In this document: piece after piece, positions 25,523-36,107 of the stretch
How positions within the stretch are numbered: the first letter of the stretch is position 1
Layout of the letters: the number at the start of each line of letters is the position of its first letter
NCBI RefSeq assembly: GCF_016950255.1
Contig: NZ_JACGFN010000001.1
Location: 124,001 to 188,000, forward strand
DNA length: 64,000 nucleotides
Source of the DNA: Pectobacterium brasiliense
GTDB taxonomy: Bacteria; Pseudomonadota; Gammaproteobacteria; Enterobacterales; Enterobacteriaceae
Direction: 5' to 3'
The notes under the pieces: generated by a model
Told to the model about the DNA's origin: nothing
Seen by the model: the letters and a program-made list of their open reading frames with translations, nothing else
The model's database searches: none
Translations under genes and position numbers: made by a program

Positions 25523-25746
25523 GGGGCTGTCCTTAAAATGTAAAAAATTGCCCTTATTATGCCTGTTGATAATACCTGGCGCGAGGGATAAGCAAGAGGC
25601 GTTCAAATTCAAGGTCGGCTAAAAAGAGCAACTTATGGGCCGTGAATTGCAGGACGAGTGAACAAACCCCCGTTATACTACCCCTTCACAATTTAGGGTC
25701 TCATGATGTGAGACAGGCAGTTATTTGAGATAGGTAGTGAGCTTTA

Positions 25747-26442
25747 ATGCGATTGGACAAATTTTTATCCCAGCAGTTGGAAATTAGTCGTTCACTGGTG
25801 GCGCGCGAGCTCCACGCACAGCGTGTTACCGTTGATGGTGAAGTGGTAAAAAGCGGTGCGTTCAAGTTATCCCCCGAGCATAACGTTGAATTTGATGGTA
25901 ATCCGTTGAAACAGCAGAACGGTCCACGTTATTTCATGTTGAATAAGCCTCAGGGCTACGTCTGTTCAACGGACGATCCCGATCATCCCACCATTTTGTA
26001 TTTCATGGATGTCCCGGTGGCGTACAAACTGCACGCGGCGGGGCGTCTGGATATCGATACCACCGGACTGGTGCTGTTAACTGACGATGGACAATGGTCG
26101 CATCGCATTACCTCGCCTAAGCACCAGTGTGAAAAAACCTATCTGGTGACGCTGGAACAACCGCTGGCCGAGGACACCGCCGCACAATTTACGGCAGGTG
26201 TGCAACTACATAACGAGAAGAACCTCACCAAACCCGCTACGCTTGAGAAGATAACGGATTATGTCGTTCGACTGACGATTAGCGAAGGCCGCTATCATCA
26301 GGTCAAAAGGATGTTTGCGGCAGTGGGGAATCGGGTCGTTGAGCTGCATCGCGAACGTATCGGTGGCATCTATCTGGATAGCGAACTGGAACCGGGTGAA
26401 TACCGGGAGTTAAGTGCTGAGGAGATCGCCAGCGTAAAATAA
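25747..26442 (+). CDS. rsuA: 16S rRNA pseudouridine(516) synthase RsuA
   Basis: A 231-residue enzyme that converts U516 of 16S rRNA to pseudouridine. Residues 1-~50 are an S4 RNA-binding domain ([25 protein letters not shown]). The catalytic aspartate is D102 in [15 protein letters not shown]. The later [17 protein letters not shown] is the conserved motif III. Length equals that of E. coli RsuA. It is divergent from the radD group and is followed 40 bp later by bcr on the same strand, the E. coli order. Confidence 0.97.
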   Translation: MRLDKFLSQQLEISRSLVARELHAQRVTVDGEVVKSGAFKLSPEHNVEFDGNPLKQQNGPRYFMLNKPQGYVCSTDDPDHPTILYFMDVPVAYKLHAAGRLDIDTTGLVLLTDDGQWSHRITSPKHQCEKTYLVTLEQPLAEDTAAQFTAGVQLHNEKNLTKPATLEKITDYVVRLTISEGRYHQVKRMFAAVGNRVVELHRERIGGIYLDSELEPGEYRELSAEEIASVK

Positions 26443-26482
26443 TGCCGCATAGCATGACCTTTTTTCTAATCTGGAGTTATTA

Positions 26483-27673
26483 GTGCAATTACGCCGCTCT
26501 TCTCATTTCGGGCTGATTTTTATTCTCGGCCTGATTTCGATGCTAATGCCGTTAGCTATCGATATGTATTTACCTGCGTTGCCGACCATTGCTAACGAGT
26601 TTGGCGTGGGGGATGGGCATGTCCAAATGACGCTCAGTACCTATGTGCTGGGCTTTGCGATTGGCCAGATGTTCTATGGGCCAATGGCGGACAGTTTGGG
26701 ACGTAAGCCAGTGATTCTCGGCGGTACGCTGGTTTTTGCGTTTGCAGGCGTGGCCTGTGCGCTGGCACAAACGGTAGAGCAGCTGATCTACATGCGTTTT
26801 CTGCACGGTGTCTCCGCTGCGGCTGCTGCGGTGGTGATTAATGCCCTGATGCGCGATATGTTCTCGCGGGATGATTTTTCTCGCATGATGTCGTTTGTCG
26901 TATTGGTAATGACCGTCGCGCCGCTCATTGCCCCTATTGCCGGTGGCTGGCTGCTGATGTGGTTTAGCTGGCATTCCATTTTCTGGACGATCTCTGGTGC
27001 GGCTTTTCTGGCGTCAGCGCTGATTTTCTTTTTTATCAAAGAAACCTTACCGCCCGCTAAGCGGCAGAAATTTCATCTGCGCACCACCATCGGGAATTTT
27101 GCCATCCTGTTCCGCCACAAGCGGGTATTCAGCTATATGGTGGCAAGCGGGCTTTCGTTTTGCGGCATGTTCTCCTTCCTGAGCGCCGGGCCGTTTGTGT
27201 ATATCAATCTGTATGGCGTTTCTCCTCAGAATTTTGGTTACTACTTTGCTCTGAACGTCGTCTTTCTCTTTGTGGTCACGTTGTTTAACAGCCGCAATGT
27301 GCGACGGCTGGGCGCGATGGCGATGTTCCGCACGGGGCTGGTCATTCAGTTTGTGATGGGAATATGGCTGGTGGTCGTCTGCCTGTTCGATCTCGGATTC
27401 TTACCGCTGGTGTTTGGCGTGGCACTGTTTGTCGGCTGCATTGCGATGGTGGCGTCGAATGCGATGGCGGTGATTCTCGATGATTTCCCGCATATGGCAG
27501 GGACGGCCTCGTCGCTAGCGGGCACGTTGCGCTTCGGTCTGGGTGCGATTGTGGGCGTTATCCTATCGCTGGCCTCATTCAACAGCGCCTGGCCGATGGT
27601 GTTATCAATGGCACTTTGTTCGATTGGTGCCTTTCTGCTGTATCTGTACGCAACCCGTTCCCCCGCGTCCTGA
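26483..27673 (+). CDS. bcr: Bcr-type multidrug (bicyclomycin) efflux transporter
   Basis: A 396-residue major facilitator of the DHA1 drug:H+ antiporter group, with twelve hydrophobic segments. IDMYLPALP in helix 1 and [12 protein letters not shown] between helices 2 and 3 are the family signatures; [22 protein letters not shown] is conserved in Bcr. It exports bicyclomycin, sulfonamides and cysteine-pathway metabolites in E. coli. The start is GTG 26483, supported by CTGGAG eight bases upstream. It probably shares a transcript with rsuA and ends at a hairpin at 27687-27717. Confidence 0.95.
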   Translation: MQLRRSSHFGLIFILGLISMLMPLAIDMYLPALPTIANEFGVGDGHVQMTLSTYVLGFAIGQMFYGPMADSLGRKPVILGGTLVFAFAGVACALAQTVEQLIYMRFLHGVSAAAAAVVINALMRDMFSRDDFSRMMSFVVLVMTVAPLIAPIAGGWLLMWFSWHSIFWTISGAAFLASALIFFFIKETLPPAKRQKFHLRTTIGNFAILFRHKRVFSYMVASGLSFCGMFSFLSAGPFVYINLYGVSPQNFGYYFALNVVFLFVVTLFNSRNVRRLGAMAMFRTGLVIQFVMGIWLVVVCLFDLGFLPLVFGVALFVGCIAMVASNAMAVILDDFPHMAGTASSLAGTLRFGLGAIVGVILSLASFNSAWPMVLSMALCSIGAFLLYLYATRSPAS

Positions 27674-27686
27674 TTTTCCCTTCTTC

Positions 27687-27717
27687 TCAGATGCAGGAAA
27701 GATGTTTCTGCATCTGA
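27687..27717 (+). terminator. bcr terminator
   Basis: TCAGATGCAG and CTGCATCTGA make a perfect 10-bp stem with an 11-base loop, starting 14 bp after the stop codon of bcr; a T/C-rich tract follows. Confidence 0.75.
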
Positions 27718-28056
27718 GTCTGTTCTCTCTGATTCTTCCTTTTCCTTCTTAAGGCGATACCCAGGCATAGCTTTTTGTTTTGTTAATGTAAAATATTTGA
27801 CCCAAAAGTGAACAAATGGGCTAAAAAGGGTTGAGATATTAAATGGAAAAGGTTACATATAGCCGGAAAAGAAGAAAGATTCGTGATCAATTTGGCATTA
27901 ATAGTCCTTGCAATCAGATCTGTTAGCCACTACCGCGATATGAAAAAAGTGTGTTTGTTGTTTTTTTGTTCACTAAAAGTGGCAAAAAATGGTGTGAACA
28001 CGCTACTATGATAAATATGTTACTATTTTGTGAATTATTATCTGAGGAAAACAGTA
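27718..28056 (+). other. yejG leader region, no gene seen
   Basis: About 340 bp of AT-rich sequence before yejG with no supported frame; a 62-codon frame overlapping the yejG start lacks a ribosome-binding site. It must contain the yejG promoter. I could not assign a specific operator. Confidence 0.4.
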
Positions 28057-28401
28057 GTGGACAGTTTCCAACTTTCGGTAGTTCATCGTTTGCCGCAAAG
28101 TTATCGCTGGTTATCGGGTTTTACAGGTATCAATGTTGAACCGATTCCGCTGAGCGGCAGAGAAGAAGAGAATAACCTGATTGGCCTCAAGCTGTTGAGC
28201 CATGACGGCGATATTGCATGGAAAATCATGCACCAGTTGCATCAGTCTCTGTCTGAAATTCAGGTTGAATGCGCCGTTCTGGAATGGGAAGGCGAACCGT
28301 GCCTGTTTTTGCATCGCAATGATGAAAGCACGGCAATGTGCCGTCTGAAGAATGTTGGTGTCGCTATCGCTGAGTCCGTATCAGCACAATACCCCTTTTA
28401 A
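28057..28401 (+). CDS. yejG: YejG family protein
   Basis: A 114-residue protein from GTG 28057, chosen because GAGGA lies eight bases before it and the length then equals that of E. coli YejG; a GTG nine codons earlier has no such site. [16 protein letters not shown] at the start and [13 protein letters not shown] near the end are conserved blocks. No known domain and no signal peptide. In E. coli it has been tied to aminoglycoside tolerance, but its mechanism is not known. It converges with yejF across a perfect bidirectional hairpin. Confidence 0.9.
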   Translation: MDSFQLSVVHRLPQSYRWLSGFTGINVEPIPLSGREEENNLIGLKLLSHDGDIAWKIMHQLHQSLSEIQVECAVLEWEGEPCLFLHRNDESTAMCRLKNVGVAIAESVSAQYPF

Positions 28402-28431
28402 ACCGCAGCGTCAGCAGACTGACGCTGCGGT
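28402..28431. terminator. Bidirectional terminator between yejG and yejF
   Basis: A perfect 13-bp stem ACCGCAGCGTCAG with its complement and a CAGA loop, directly after the yejG stop (1 bp) and 10 bp beyond the yejF stop. Confidence 0.8.
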
Positions 28432-28441
28432 ATTCCCTCAT

Positions 28442-30058
28442 TTATGCTGACTGCGTTTCCGCCGTATAGGATGAAAACTGTAGCAGTTCGCGTGTGTAAT
28501 GTTCGGCAGGGTGCGCGAATACCTGTTTGCATTCGCCTTGTTCGACCACTTCGCCTTGTCGCAACACAATAACCTGATGGCACAGCGAACGGATAACCTG
28601 TAAATCATGGCTGATGAACAGGTAGGCGATTTTGTGCTTTTCCTGTAATGATTTCAGTAGCGCGAGAATTTGCGCCTGCACCGTTCTGTCCAGCGATGAT
28701 GTGGGTTCATCAAGGATCAGCAGCTCCGGTTGCAGTATCAGGGCGCGAGCGATAGCGATACGCTGGCGCTGACCGCCGGAAAACTCGGAGGGATAGCGGT
28801 AGCGGGTCGTCGGATCCAGCCCAACTTCCTGCATCGCCTCAACCACACGCTGGTCGAGTGCCTCTTTGCTCAACTTATGATGGACGGTCAACCCCTCAGC
28901 AATAATTTGCTCTACATTCAGTCGCGGGTTCAGTGCGGAGTTCGGATCCTGAAAGACAACCTGAATCCGGTGGCGGAAAGGCAGCATTTGCTTACGGGTT
29001 AGCCCTTGCAGAGGCTGGCCGTCAAACCAGATATCGCCGCGTGATTGAATCAGGCGCAGCAGCGCGAGTCCGGTCGTGCTTTTTCCTGAACCGGATTCCC
29101 CCACCAGACCCAGACTTTCGCCGCGTCGTAAGGTGAAGTTGATATTGTTCACTACCTGCTTTTCGTCAACGGTACGGCGCAAAAGGCCGCGTTTGATGGG
29201 AAACGAAACGTGCAGTTTTTCCACCCGTAAAAGAGGTTCGCCATCATCTGTTACCGGAAGCGGCTCGCCCGACGGCTCGGCATCCAGTAATTGGCGCGTG
29301 TAGGGATGCTGCGGTGCGCTGAAAAGCTGCTGACAGCTATTATGTTCCACGGCCTGACCGGCTTTCATGACCGACACGTTATCTGCCAACTGGCGGACAA
29401 TATTCAGGTTATGGGTGATGAACAGTAAGCTCATCCCCAGTTCCTGCTTCAGCTCGTTCAGCAATTTCAATATTTGTGCCTGAACGGTCACGTCCAATGC
29501 CGTTGTGGGTTCATCGGCAATCAGTAAATCCGGCTGTGTCAGCAGCGCCATCGCAATCATGACGCGCTGGCGTTCCCCTCCGGAAAGCTGGTGCGGGAAA
29601 TCATTCAATCGACTCTTAGCCTGCCGAATGCCCACGCGATCCAGACAGGTGATGACTTCGCTGCGGGCTGCTTCGGTACGCATGCCACGGTGGAGCGAAA
29701 GCACTTCAATCAGCTGTTTCTCAATGCTTTGCAGGGGGTTAAGCGACACCATCGGTTCCTGAAAGATCATCGCGATCCGATTGCCGCGTATCTGACGCAG
29801 TGTTTTTTCATCAGCATGCAGCAGCGATTGCCCTGCGAAGCGGATATCCCCTTGCGGATAAACCACGGGCGGGGAGGGGAGCAAACGTAAAACCGACAGT
29901 GCGGTGACGCTTTTTCCCGAGCCTGATTCACCGACCAGCGCCAGCGTTTCACCCGCGTTCACCGCCAGTGAAAGCTGATCGACAACGCGCTGCTCCTGAT
30001 CGCCTTTGCGGAAGGCAATGCTGAGATTATCTATCTGCAATAAAGGTGAACTGGACAT
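28442..30058 (-). CDS. yejF: Peptide (microcin C-type) ABC transporter, ATPase YejF
   Basis: A 538-residue double ATPase. The first module has Walker A GESGSGKS, signature LSGGERQR and Walker [10 protein letters not shown]; the second has [16 protein letters not shown] and LLILDEPTS. It powers the YejABE importer, through which oligopeptides and the antibiotic microcin C enter E. coli, and which in relatives helps resist antimicrobial peptides. Start ATG 30058 directly follows the yejE stop (1 bp); an eight-codon longer frame would overlap yejE. It is the last gene of the operon yejA-B-E-F. Confidence 0.95.
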   Translation of the reverse strand: MSSSPLLQIDNLSIAFRKGDQEQRVVDQLSLAVNAGETLALVGESGSGKSVTALSVLRLLPSPPVVYPQGDIRFAGQSLLHADEKTLRQIRGNRIAMIFQEPMVSLNPLQSIEKQLIEVLSLHRGMRTEAARSEVITCLDRVGIRQAKSRLNDFPHQLSGGERQRVMIAMALLTQPDLLIADEPTTALDVTVQAQILKLLNELKQELGMSLLFITHNLNIVRQLADNVSVMKAGQAVEHNSCQQLFSAPQHPYTRQLLDAEPSGEPLPVTDDGEPLLRVEKLHVSFPIKRGLLRRTVDEKQVVNNINFTLRRGESLGLVGESGSGKSTTGLALLRLIQSRGDIWFDGQPLQGLTRKQMLPFRHRIQVVFQDPNSALNPRLNVEQIIAEGLTVHHKLSKEALDQRVVEAMQEVGLDPTTRYRYPSEFSGGQRQRIAIARALILQPELLILDEPTSSLDRTVQAQILALLKSLQEKHKIAYLFISHDLQVIRSLCHQVIVLRQGEVVEQGECKQVFAHPAEHYTRELLQFSSYTAETQSA

Positions 30059-30059
30059 A

Positions 30060-31085
30060 TTAATGCGCCTTGCTGGGGTCAAAGGCGTCGCGCACCGCTT
30101 CGCCGATAAAAATGAGTAAGGAAAGCACGATGGAAAGTACCATAAACACGGTAATGCCCAGCCACGGTGCCTGAAGGTTATTTTTCCCTTCCAGCAATAA
30201 AGTGCCTAATGATGGCGAGCCCATCGGCAGACCAAAGCCGAGAAAATCCAGCGATGTCAGCGTGGTAATCGAGCCGCAAAGAATAAAGGGCAGGTAGGTC
30301 AGCGTAGCGACCATCGCGTTTGGCAGCATGCAGCGGAACATAATGGCGCGGTCACTGACCCCCATCGCCTGCGCGGCACGAATATAGTCAAAGTTGCGGG
30401 TACGCAGAAATTCCGCCCGCACCACGCCAACCAGACTCATCCAGCCGAAAAGGACGGTAATGCCTAATAGCCACCAGAAATCCGGCTGAATCACGCTGGA
30501 CAGCAAGATAATCAGAAACAGCGTGGGCATGCCGGACCAGACTTCGATAAAGCGTTGCCCCCACAGATCGAGACGCCCACCGTAATAGCCTTGTGTCGCA
30601 CCGACGGCGATACCAATCACGCTGGACAGGATCGTGAGCGCCAGACCGAACAGCAGTGAGATACGGAAGCCATACAGCACCTGCGCGACCACATCTTTCC
30701 CCTGGCTATCCGTGCCCAGCCAGTTCTGCCAATTTGGTGCAGAGGGGAAGGACGCTGTAGTGGCGTAGTTTATCGTGTCGTAACTGTAGTGAATCAGCGG
30801 CCAGATGGCCCAACCGTGGCTGTTGATACGTTCGGCGATATAAGGATCGCGGAAATCAGCGGTGGTATCCAACTGGCCGCCGAACGTCCTCTCGCTGTGG
30901 TCAATGAGTACCGGCGTATAGAGCTGGCCGTCATATTTCACCAACAGCGGTTTGTCGTTGGCGATCAATTCGGAAAACAGGCTGACAATAAACAGCACCA
31001 TGAAAATCCACAGCGACCAGTAACCGCGACGATTACTTTTAAAGCGTGCCCAGCGCGCCTGATTAATCGGGCTTAAGCGGCTCAT
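30060..31085 (-). CDS. yejE: Peptide ABC transporter permease YejE
   Basis: A 341-residue permease of the oligopeptide/nickel type. It has a first helix at residues ~22-42, a long periplasmic loop ([23 protein letters not shown] leading into the core), then five further helices. The EAA motif lies in [22 protein letters not shown], which docks on YejF. It pairs with YejB. Its start overlaps the yejB stop by 4 bp (ATGA, 31082-31085). Length equals the E. coli protein. Confidence 0.95.
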   Translation of the reverse strand: MSRLSPINQARWARFKSNRRGYWSLWIFMVLFIVSLFSELIANDKPLLVKYDGQLYTPVLIDHSERTFGGQLDTTADFRDPYIAERINSHGWAIWPLIHYSYDTINYATTASFPSAPNWQNWLGTDSQGKDVVAQVLYGFRISLLFGLALTILSSVIGIAVGATQGYYGGRLDLWGQRFIEVWSGMPTLFLIILLSSVIQPDFWWLLGITVLFGWMSLVGVVRAEFLRTRNFDYIRAAQAMGVSDRAIMFRCMLPNAMVATLTYLPFILCGSITTLTSLDFLGFGLPMGSPSLGTLLLEGKNNLQAPWLGITVFMVLSIVLSLLIFIGEAVRDAFDPSKAH

Positions 31086-32179
31086 TGGCGTCCCTCAAAA
31101 TCGATACGCGGATCCACCAGCGTATAGGTTATGTCACTGACGATATTCAGCAATAAGCCGATCAGCGTGAAGATATACAGCGTACCGAACATGACGGGGT
31201 AGTCACGTTGCAGCGTGGCGTCATAGCCCAGCAGGCCCAGTCCGTTGAGCGAGAACATCACCTCAATCAGTAGCGAACCGGTGAAAAACATACTGATAAA
31301 CGTGGCGGGGAAGCCGGCAATCACCAGCAACATGGCATTACGGAATACGTGGCGGTAGAGAATGCTCTTTTCATCCAGCCCTTTAGCGCGCGCGGTAACA
31401 ACGTACTGCTTACGAATCTCATCCATAAAGGAGTTCTTGGTGAGCATCGTTAGCGTAGCGAAACCGCCAATGACGGAAGCCAGAACCGGTAGGGCGATAT
31501 GCCACAAGTAGTCGGTAATCTTGCTGTACCACGGCAGGGTATCAAAATTGCTGGAGACCAGCCCTCGAAGCGGGAACCAGTCCAGGTAACTGCCGCCCGC
31601 GAACAATACAATCAAAATGATCGCAAACAAAAACGCCGGAATGGCATAGCCGATAATGATTAACGTGCTACTCCAGGTATCGAACGGTGTGCCGTTCTTC
31701 ACGGCTTTTTTGATGCCAAGAGGAATGGAAATTAGGTAGACGATCAGCGTACTCCACAGCCCCAGAGTAATCGAAACCGGCATGCTCTCCTTAATGAGTT
31801 GCATCACCGAAGAACCACGGAACAGGCTGTCGCCGAAGTCAAAGCGTACGTAATCCCACAGCAGTTTAAAATAACGTTCATGGATCGGCTTATCGAAGCC
31901 ATAACGTTTGGTGATTTCTTCGATGACTTCCGGGTCGAGGCCACGTGAACCGCGATAAGCGTTCTCGATATTCGGTGCGCCGCTGGTGCCCGTGCGCGCC
32001 ATGCCTGCATCCATTCCGCTATTGGCGGTATAACCGCTGCCGTGACCCATTTCGATTGCTGCGATAGCTTGATCGACTGGGCCGCCGGGAGCAATTTGTA
32101 CAATGAAGAAATTAATCGTAATAATCGCCCATAAGGTTGGGATGATCAGCAGGAGGCGGCGTAACAGATATGTTCCCAT
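31082..32179 (-). CDS. yejB: Peptide ABC transporter permease YejB
   Basis: A 365-residue inner-membrane permease with an N-terminal helix ([20 protein letters not shown]), a long periplasmic insert and five core helices. The EAA motif is [21 protein letters not shown]. It forms the channel with YejE. It begins 9 bp after the end of yejA and overlaps yejE by 4 bp, so the operon is tightly coupled. Confidence 0.95.
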   Translation of the reverse strand: MGTYLLRRLLLIIPTLWAIITINFFIVQIAPGGPVDQAIAAIEMGHGSGYTANSGMDAGMARTGTSGAPNIENAYRGSRGLDPEVIEEITKRYGFDKPIHERYFKLLWDYVRFDFGDSLFRGSSVMQLIKESMPVSITLGLWSTLIVYLISIPLGIKKAVKNGTPFDTWSSTLIIIGYAIPAFLFAIILIVLFAGGSYLDWFPLRGLVSSNFDTLPWYSKITDYLWHIALPVLASVIGGFATLTMLTKNSFMDEIRKQYVVTARAKGLDEKSILYRHVFRNAMLLVIAGFPATFISMFFTGSLLIEVMFSLNGLGLLGYDATLQRDYPVMFGTLYIFTLIGLLLNIVSDITYTLVDPRIDFEGRQ

Positions 32180-32188
32180 TTCGATTCC

Positions 32189-33997
32189 TTAACGTCGCTC
32201 TGCCGGCAGCGTGGCTGCCTGTTGGGTATCGAACCACCAGCTATCGAAACCAAGCGAATAGGCTGGACGTTTAGCGGGCATGGCAAATTTGTTCCAATAG
32301 GCGAAACGGTCATGATTGGAATACCACATCGGAATCATAAACTGATTCCAGGTCAGCACCCTGTCGAGTGCGCGCCCGAGTGACTGTAGCGGCGCTTTTT
32401 GTCCTTGGTGCTTAACGATTTCCTCGATAAGCGAATCAATGGCGGGATCGCTGACGCCCGGTCTGTTATAGGTCGAGTCGATATACTGGGTACTCCAATA
32501 AATGGGTAAATCATCACTGGGGTAGAGAAATGCTCTGTAAACTGTGGCCGTCATATCGAAATCCCGTTTACGGATACGATTGTTGAACTGCGTACTGTCG
32601 ATGTTACGTACGTTCATGGTGATGCCCAGTTTTTTCAGGCTCTGCTGAAAAGGCAGGACATATTGCGAGTTGCCGGCGCTTGGCAGCAATAGTTCAAACG
32701 TAAACGGCTGCCCGGTTTTGCGATTAACCAGCTTCTGATTTTTTAATTCCCAACCCGCGTCTTCCAGCAGTTTGAGGGCCTTAAGCCAGTTTTGTCGATC
32801 ATACCCGCTGCCATCGGAAGAGGGCGGTTGGTAGCTGGGGCCAAAGACCTCGGTTGGTACTTTGTCCTTGAGCGGCGTGAGCCAGACCAATTCCTCTGCG
32901 TCAGGTTCACCTTTGGCGGCATACTCGGTGTTTTGGAAATAACTGTCAGTACGTTGATAAGCGTTGTAATACAGCGCCTTATTCATCCAGTTGAAGTCAA
33001 AGGCCAGTGCTAACGCCTGGCGTACACGACGATCCTGAAACAGCGGTCGTTGAATATTGAATGCCAGCCAGCGCGTATCCTGTGCGGATTGATTGACCTG
33101 ATCCTGTTTGATGATATAGCCACGTGCAAAGTTGCCGCCTTGATATTGGGCTGCCCAGTTTTTTGGCGATCCTTCCTCGCGCAGGTCGAAAGCGCCAGCT
33201 TTAAAGGCTTCCAGTGCGACGCTGTCGTCCAGATAGTAGTCGTAGCGAATTTTATCGAAATTGTACTGGCCTTTATTGACCGGCAGATCGGCACCCCAGT
33301 AGTCTTTCACGCGAGAATAGGTGACATATTGTCCGGTACGATAGGCGGTGATGCGGTAAGGCCCACTGGCTGGGGGCGGATACGCTAACGGTTCATTGAA
33401 TTTATGATTCTTCCAGAACTTCTCCGGCATTATTGGCAGCGTAAGCAAGCTGAACATGCGGTTTTTATCGGATACGGGAAAATCGAAACGCACAGTCAGC
33501 GGGGCAACGGCCTTGGCGGTGACATCTTTAAAATAGATGCGGAACTGCGGTACGCCCTGTGTCATAAACATATTGTAGGTGAACGCGACGTCAGCGGCGG
33601 TGATCGGTGAACCGTCATGAAAGCGGGCTTTGGGATTCATCTCGATTTCAATCCAGCGAAAATCCGCCGAATGGCGCGTCGTCAGGGCGACCAGCGGATA
33701 ATAACTGCCGGACTCGTCATCAGACGTCGTGAAGAGCGAATCGTACAGGCGTTCGGTACGTGCCGCCGCTACGCCGCGTAGCGCATAACGATTGAAATTG
33801 TCAAAAGTACCCAGTGAGCTGAGGGTGATACTGCCGCCTTTCGGGGCATCTGGGTTAACGTAATCAAAATGGCTGAAGTTTTCGGCATATTTGGGCTCCC
33901 CCAAAAGTGCAAAACTGGTGCTGTTTTCAATCGTCTCGGCATGTGCCCCAAAATGGGCCGTGCAAAGCAATACGGCAGCGATAACGCGCTTTAACAT
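32189..33997 (-). CDS. yejA: Periplasmic peptide-binding protein YejA
   Basis: A 602-residue extracellular solute-binding protein of family 5. Residues 1-20 are a signal peptide (MLKRVIAAVLLCTAHFGAHA, cut before ET). The binding lobe starts with LLGEPKYAENFSHFDYVNPDAPKGG. It delivers peptides, including microcin C in E. coli, to YejBEF. It is the promoter-proximal gene; the operon promoter should lie within 33998-34200. Its order and length match E. coli. Confidence 0.95.
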   Translation of the reverse strand: MLKRVIAAVLLCTAHFGAHAETIENSTSFALLGEPKYAENFSHFDYVNPDAPKGGSITLSSLGTFDNFNRYALRGVAAARTERLYDSLFTTSDDESGSYYPLVALTTRHSADFRWIEIEMNPKARFHDGSPITAADVAFTYNMFMTQGVPQFRIYFKDVTAKAVAPLTVRFDFPVSDKNRMFSLLTLPIMPEKFWKNHKFNEPLAYPPPASGPYRITAYRTGQYVTYSRVKDYWGADLPVNKGQYNFDKIRYDYYLDDSVALEAFKAGAFDLREEGSPKNWAAQYQGGNFARGYIIKQDQVNQSAQDTRWLAFNIQRPLFQDRRVRQALALAFDFNWMNKALYYNAYQRTDSYFQNTEYAAKGEPDAEELVWLTPLKDKVPTEVFGPSYQPPSSDGSGYDRQNWLKALKLLEDAGWELKNQKLVNRKTGQPFTFELLLPSAGNSQYVLPFQQSLKKLGITMNVRNIDSTQFNNRIRKRDFDMTATVYRAFLYPSDDLPIYWSTQYIDSTYNRPGVSDPAIDSLIEEIVKHQGQKAPLQSLGRALDRVLTWNQFMIPMWYSNHDRFAYWNKFAMPAKRPAYSLGFDSWWFDTQQAATLPAERR

Positions 33998-34277
33998 CTG
34001 ACGGTAATCTCCTGCGAGTGGACGTTATCTGGCTAGGCATCGTCTGATGCAGACATACCATACTGTTACGTCAACAATGCCGATTTCCTCGGCATAAAGT
34101 TCTTGAAATAATTAACATTCCCATCGGGAAGCTGCGTGTTTTCTTTTTATCATGAAATCAGGTGATAAACCTACCTTAATCACGGCCTGTTAATGTTTCA
34201 GGTTGTTGAACACGTCATATTTTGCGCAGTGTGCCGCAGAAGGGGAGGAACTCGGTGATATTCGGGGGAAAAGCAGG

Positions 34278-34353
34278 CATAAAAAAACGTAGGGAACGTT
34301 TTTCAACGTTGCGTAGCAACGGCCCGTAGGGTGATGGACAAGGATGTCCATCA
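34278..34353. repeat. Composite palindromic intergenic element
   Basis: Two hairpins in tandem: CGTTGC-GTA-GCAACG (within 34308-34322) and TGATGGACA-AGGA-TGTCCATCA (34332-34353). Short stacked palindromes of this kind are often dispersed through enterobacterial genomes like REP or BIME units; other copies were not found in this window. Confidence 0.5.
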
Positions 34354-34359
34354 TAAAAA

Positions 34360-34387
34360 AACGCTGCTTATAGTGATAAGCAGCGTT
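34360..34387 (-). terminator. mepS terminator
   Basis: AACGCTGCTTAT and ATAAGCAGCGTT form a perfect 12-bp stem with a 4-base loop; on the minus strand a run of T follows (A run at 34354-34360 on plus). It is 78 bp past the mepS stop. Confidence 0.85.
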
Positions 34388-34464
34388 GATGTCGTCTGGT
34401 TTCGTTGGCTAACAGCAAAGTTCTTTTACTAAAAAACAATATCACAGCAAGGGAGCGATATGGT

Positions 34465-35046
34465 TTAGCTGGTTTTTCCTTTGCTCAGGACACGGCGTCC
34501 TTCCTGATAACGCTTATTCCAGTAGTCTTCTGTCATTTTAGAAATAATGACACCACTGCTGGTTGACGCGTGGACGAACTGATCGTTGCCGAGATAAATG
34601 CCAACGTGGCGACCGGTCGAACCTGCACGGAACAGAACAAGATCGCCAACGCGCAGTTTACTACGCTGAATTTGCTGGCCCATCTCTTGCTGTTCATAGG
34701 TTGAACGCGGTAAATCCATACCAAACTGTTCGCGGAACGTGCGCTGAACGAAAGCTGAGCAGTCAATGCCACGGCGACTATCACCGCCTAAACGGTAACG
34801 AACACCTTTCCAACTGGCATATTGGTTAAGCAACTTAGACTTGATGTCCACGTTACGAACCAGTGCTTCAAATTCATCCTGAGAGGCTTGCAGTAAAAGA
34901 CCATCTTTGTCATTAACTGCATGCATATCAGTTTGAGCTTTACTGTTGTATGCACTATTACTTCCACATGCGGAGAGCATCATTGCTACCGCAACGGCAG
35001 GCACTGCCCGCCAGATATATCTCAGAATCGGTTGAGACTTGACCAT
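34465..35046 (-). CDS. mepS: Murein DD-endopeptidase MepS (Spr), lipoprotein
   Basis: A 193-residue NlpC/P60 hydrolase that cuts D-Ala-mDAP cross-links to let new peptidoglycan be inserted. The lipoprotein signal ends in LSAC with the lipidated Cys at 27. The catalytic residues are C96 ([11 protein letters not shown]), H147 ([10 protein letters not shown]) and H159 (DQFVHAST). In E. coli the protein is held in check by proteolysis through NlpI and Prc. It is slightly longer than the E. coli 188 residues, mostly at the N-terminus, and stands alone with its own terminator. Confidence 0.95.
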   Translation of the reverse strand: MVKSQPILRYIWRAVPAVAVAMMLSACGSNSAYNSKAQTDMHAVNDKDGLLLQASQDEFEALVRNVDIKSKLLNQYASWKGVRYRLGGDSRRGIDCSAFVQRTFREQFGMDLPRSTYEQQEMGQQIQRSKLRVGDLVLFRAGSTGRHVGIYLGNDQFVHASTSSGVIISKMTEDYWNKRYQEGRRVLSKGKTS

Positions 35047-35367
35047 TATTGTTATGTTCCCTTGCTGTCCTTAACGATAAATATCGCTATGTAGTATCCC
35101 CATTTCAGTGGGGTATAAATGCCAAACGAAAACGAGACTCAGACTAAATCAGAGTTCCTTCTTAGCCAAACACTCATCGACGAAAGTGTGCCGGAATGCA
35201 CATTATTTCTATTGTCGCCGGTAGTTCAGTATGCGCTAAAAAGCAAACCTGAACGAGACTACCGCAACAGCAGCAGGATTGCGAGAAGTTTTAACCATTT
35301 TATTTATAAGATTTAATGATGTGTTCAGCTAAAAAATGTCGATGTAAAAAATATGAAATCATAGGGA
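35047..35367. other. mepS leader and promoter region, no gene
   Basis: A 320-bp AT-rich stretch. A 65-codon plus-strand frame at 35119 has neither a ribosome-binding site nor a recognisable domain. I see no clear operator. Confidence 0.4.
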
Positions 35368-36069
35368 TTATACTGTCGATTTTTTAGGCAATAGCCGATT
35401 TAACAGGGCAATAGCAGCATCGCTTGCTGGCGTTAATAACCACCAGCTTAGTCCGACCAGAACAACCGACAGAGAACCGACTGCAATATCGGTAAACCAA
35501 TGTGCACCAATCATGATGCGAGGCAATGAGAAAATCACCATGATGGCCAGACCGATAGCGAAAGCGGTACGGGTAAAATAGCGCAGCATAAAAGCAGCAA
35601 AGATCATCAACATCATGCCGTGGTCGCCGGGGAAGCTGTCCGATGAAGCATCTTTGGTCGGAATACCGGTTAAGTCGGAAACGCGGTTGACGTCACTAAA
35701 ATAGAGCGTTGGGCTGGCGTGTTGCACCGGTAATAAATGTCCTGCCTGGTTCAGCACGACGGCAGTTAACAGCATGATAAAACCGAGGATCAACAAACGG
35801 CGACGCTCTGTGGACGTCGCTTTTAGATAAAACGACAGATACAGCAATCCCATCGCAACGAGCGCACAGCCGTCAAAAGCGCGGTTATTGGTAATGGCAA
35901 CCAGATGTAAAAACGTCGGGCTATCAACCAAGAGACGATTGAAATAGAAAAAGATATGGCTGTCGATCGTGAGCCAAAAACCATGATTTTCCGGTAGATA
36001 CCAGGATAAAAACAGACCGATGCCCAACACATTGAGCACTAAAATAGAAGAAAAACGGGCAAATGACAT
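35368..36069 (-). CDS. lpxT: Lipid A 1-diphosphate synthase LpxT (YeiU)
   Basis: A 233-residue PAP2-family membrane enzyme with six hydrophobic segments. It transfers phosphate from undecaprenyl pyrophosphate to lipid A at the periplasmic face and recycles the carrier lipid. The PAP2 motifs are visible as SFPGDHGMM (motif 2, with His) and GAHWFTDIAVG (motif 3, His and Asp), preceded by GIPTKDASSDS. It ends 298 bp from mepS and starts 38 bp from the end of yeiR, on the same strand. Confidence 0.9.
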   Translation of the reverse strand: MSFARFSSILVLNVLGIGLFLSWYLPENHGFWLTIDSHIFFYFNRLLVDSPTFLHLVAITNNRAFDGCALVAMGLLYLSFYLKATSTERRRLLILGFIMLLTAVVLNQAGHLLPVQHASPTLYFSDVNRVSDLTGIPTKDASSDSFPGDHGMMLMIFAAFMLRYFTRTAFAIGLAIMVIFSLPRIMIGAHWFTDIAVGSLSVVLVGLSWWLLTPASDAAIALLNRLLPKKSTV

Positions 36070-36107
36070 AAGGCAAACTATCCAAGCAAAGACGAAAAAA
36101 TTCCAGT

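Larger units (their letters stand above)
33998..34464. other. Intergenic region between yejA and mepS, no gene
   Basis: The first ~250 bp must hold the yejA promoter. E. coli has the rtn gene at this point; it is absent here. The rest carries a palindromic intergenic element (34278-34353) and the mepS terminator (34360-34387). Confidence 0.5.

Noticed and set aside
35119..35316. 65-codon plus-strand frame upstream of mepS
   Set aside because: No ribosome-binding site, no recognisable domain, and it lies in the expected mepS promoter region.
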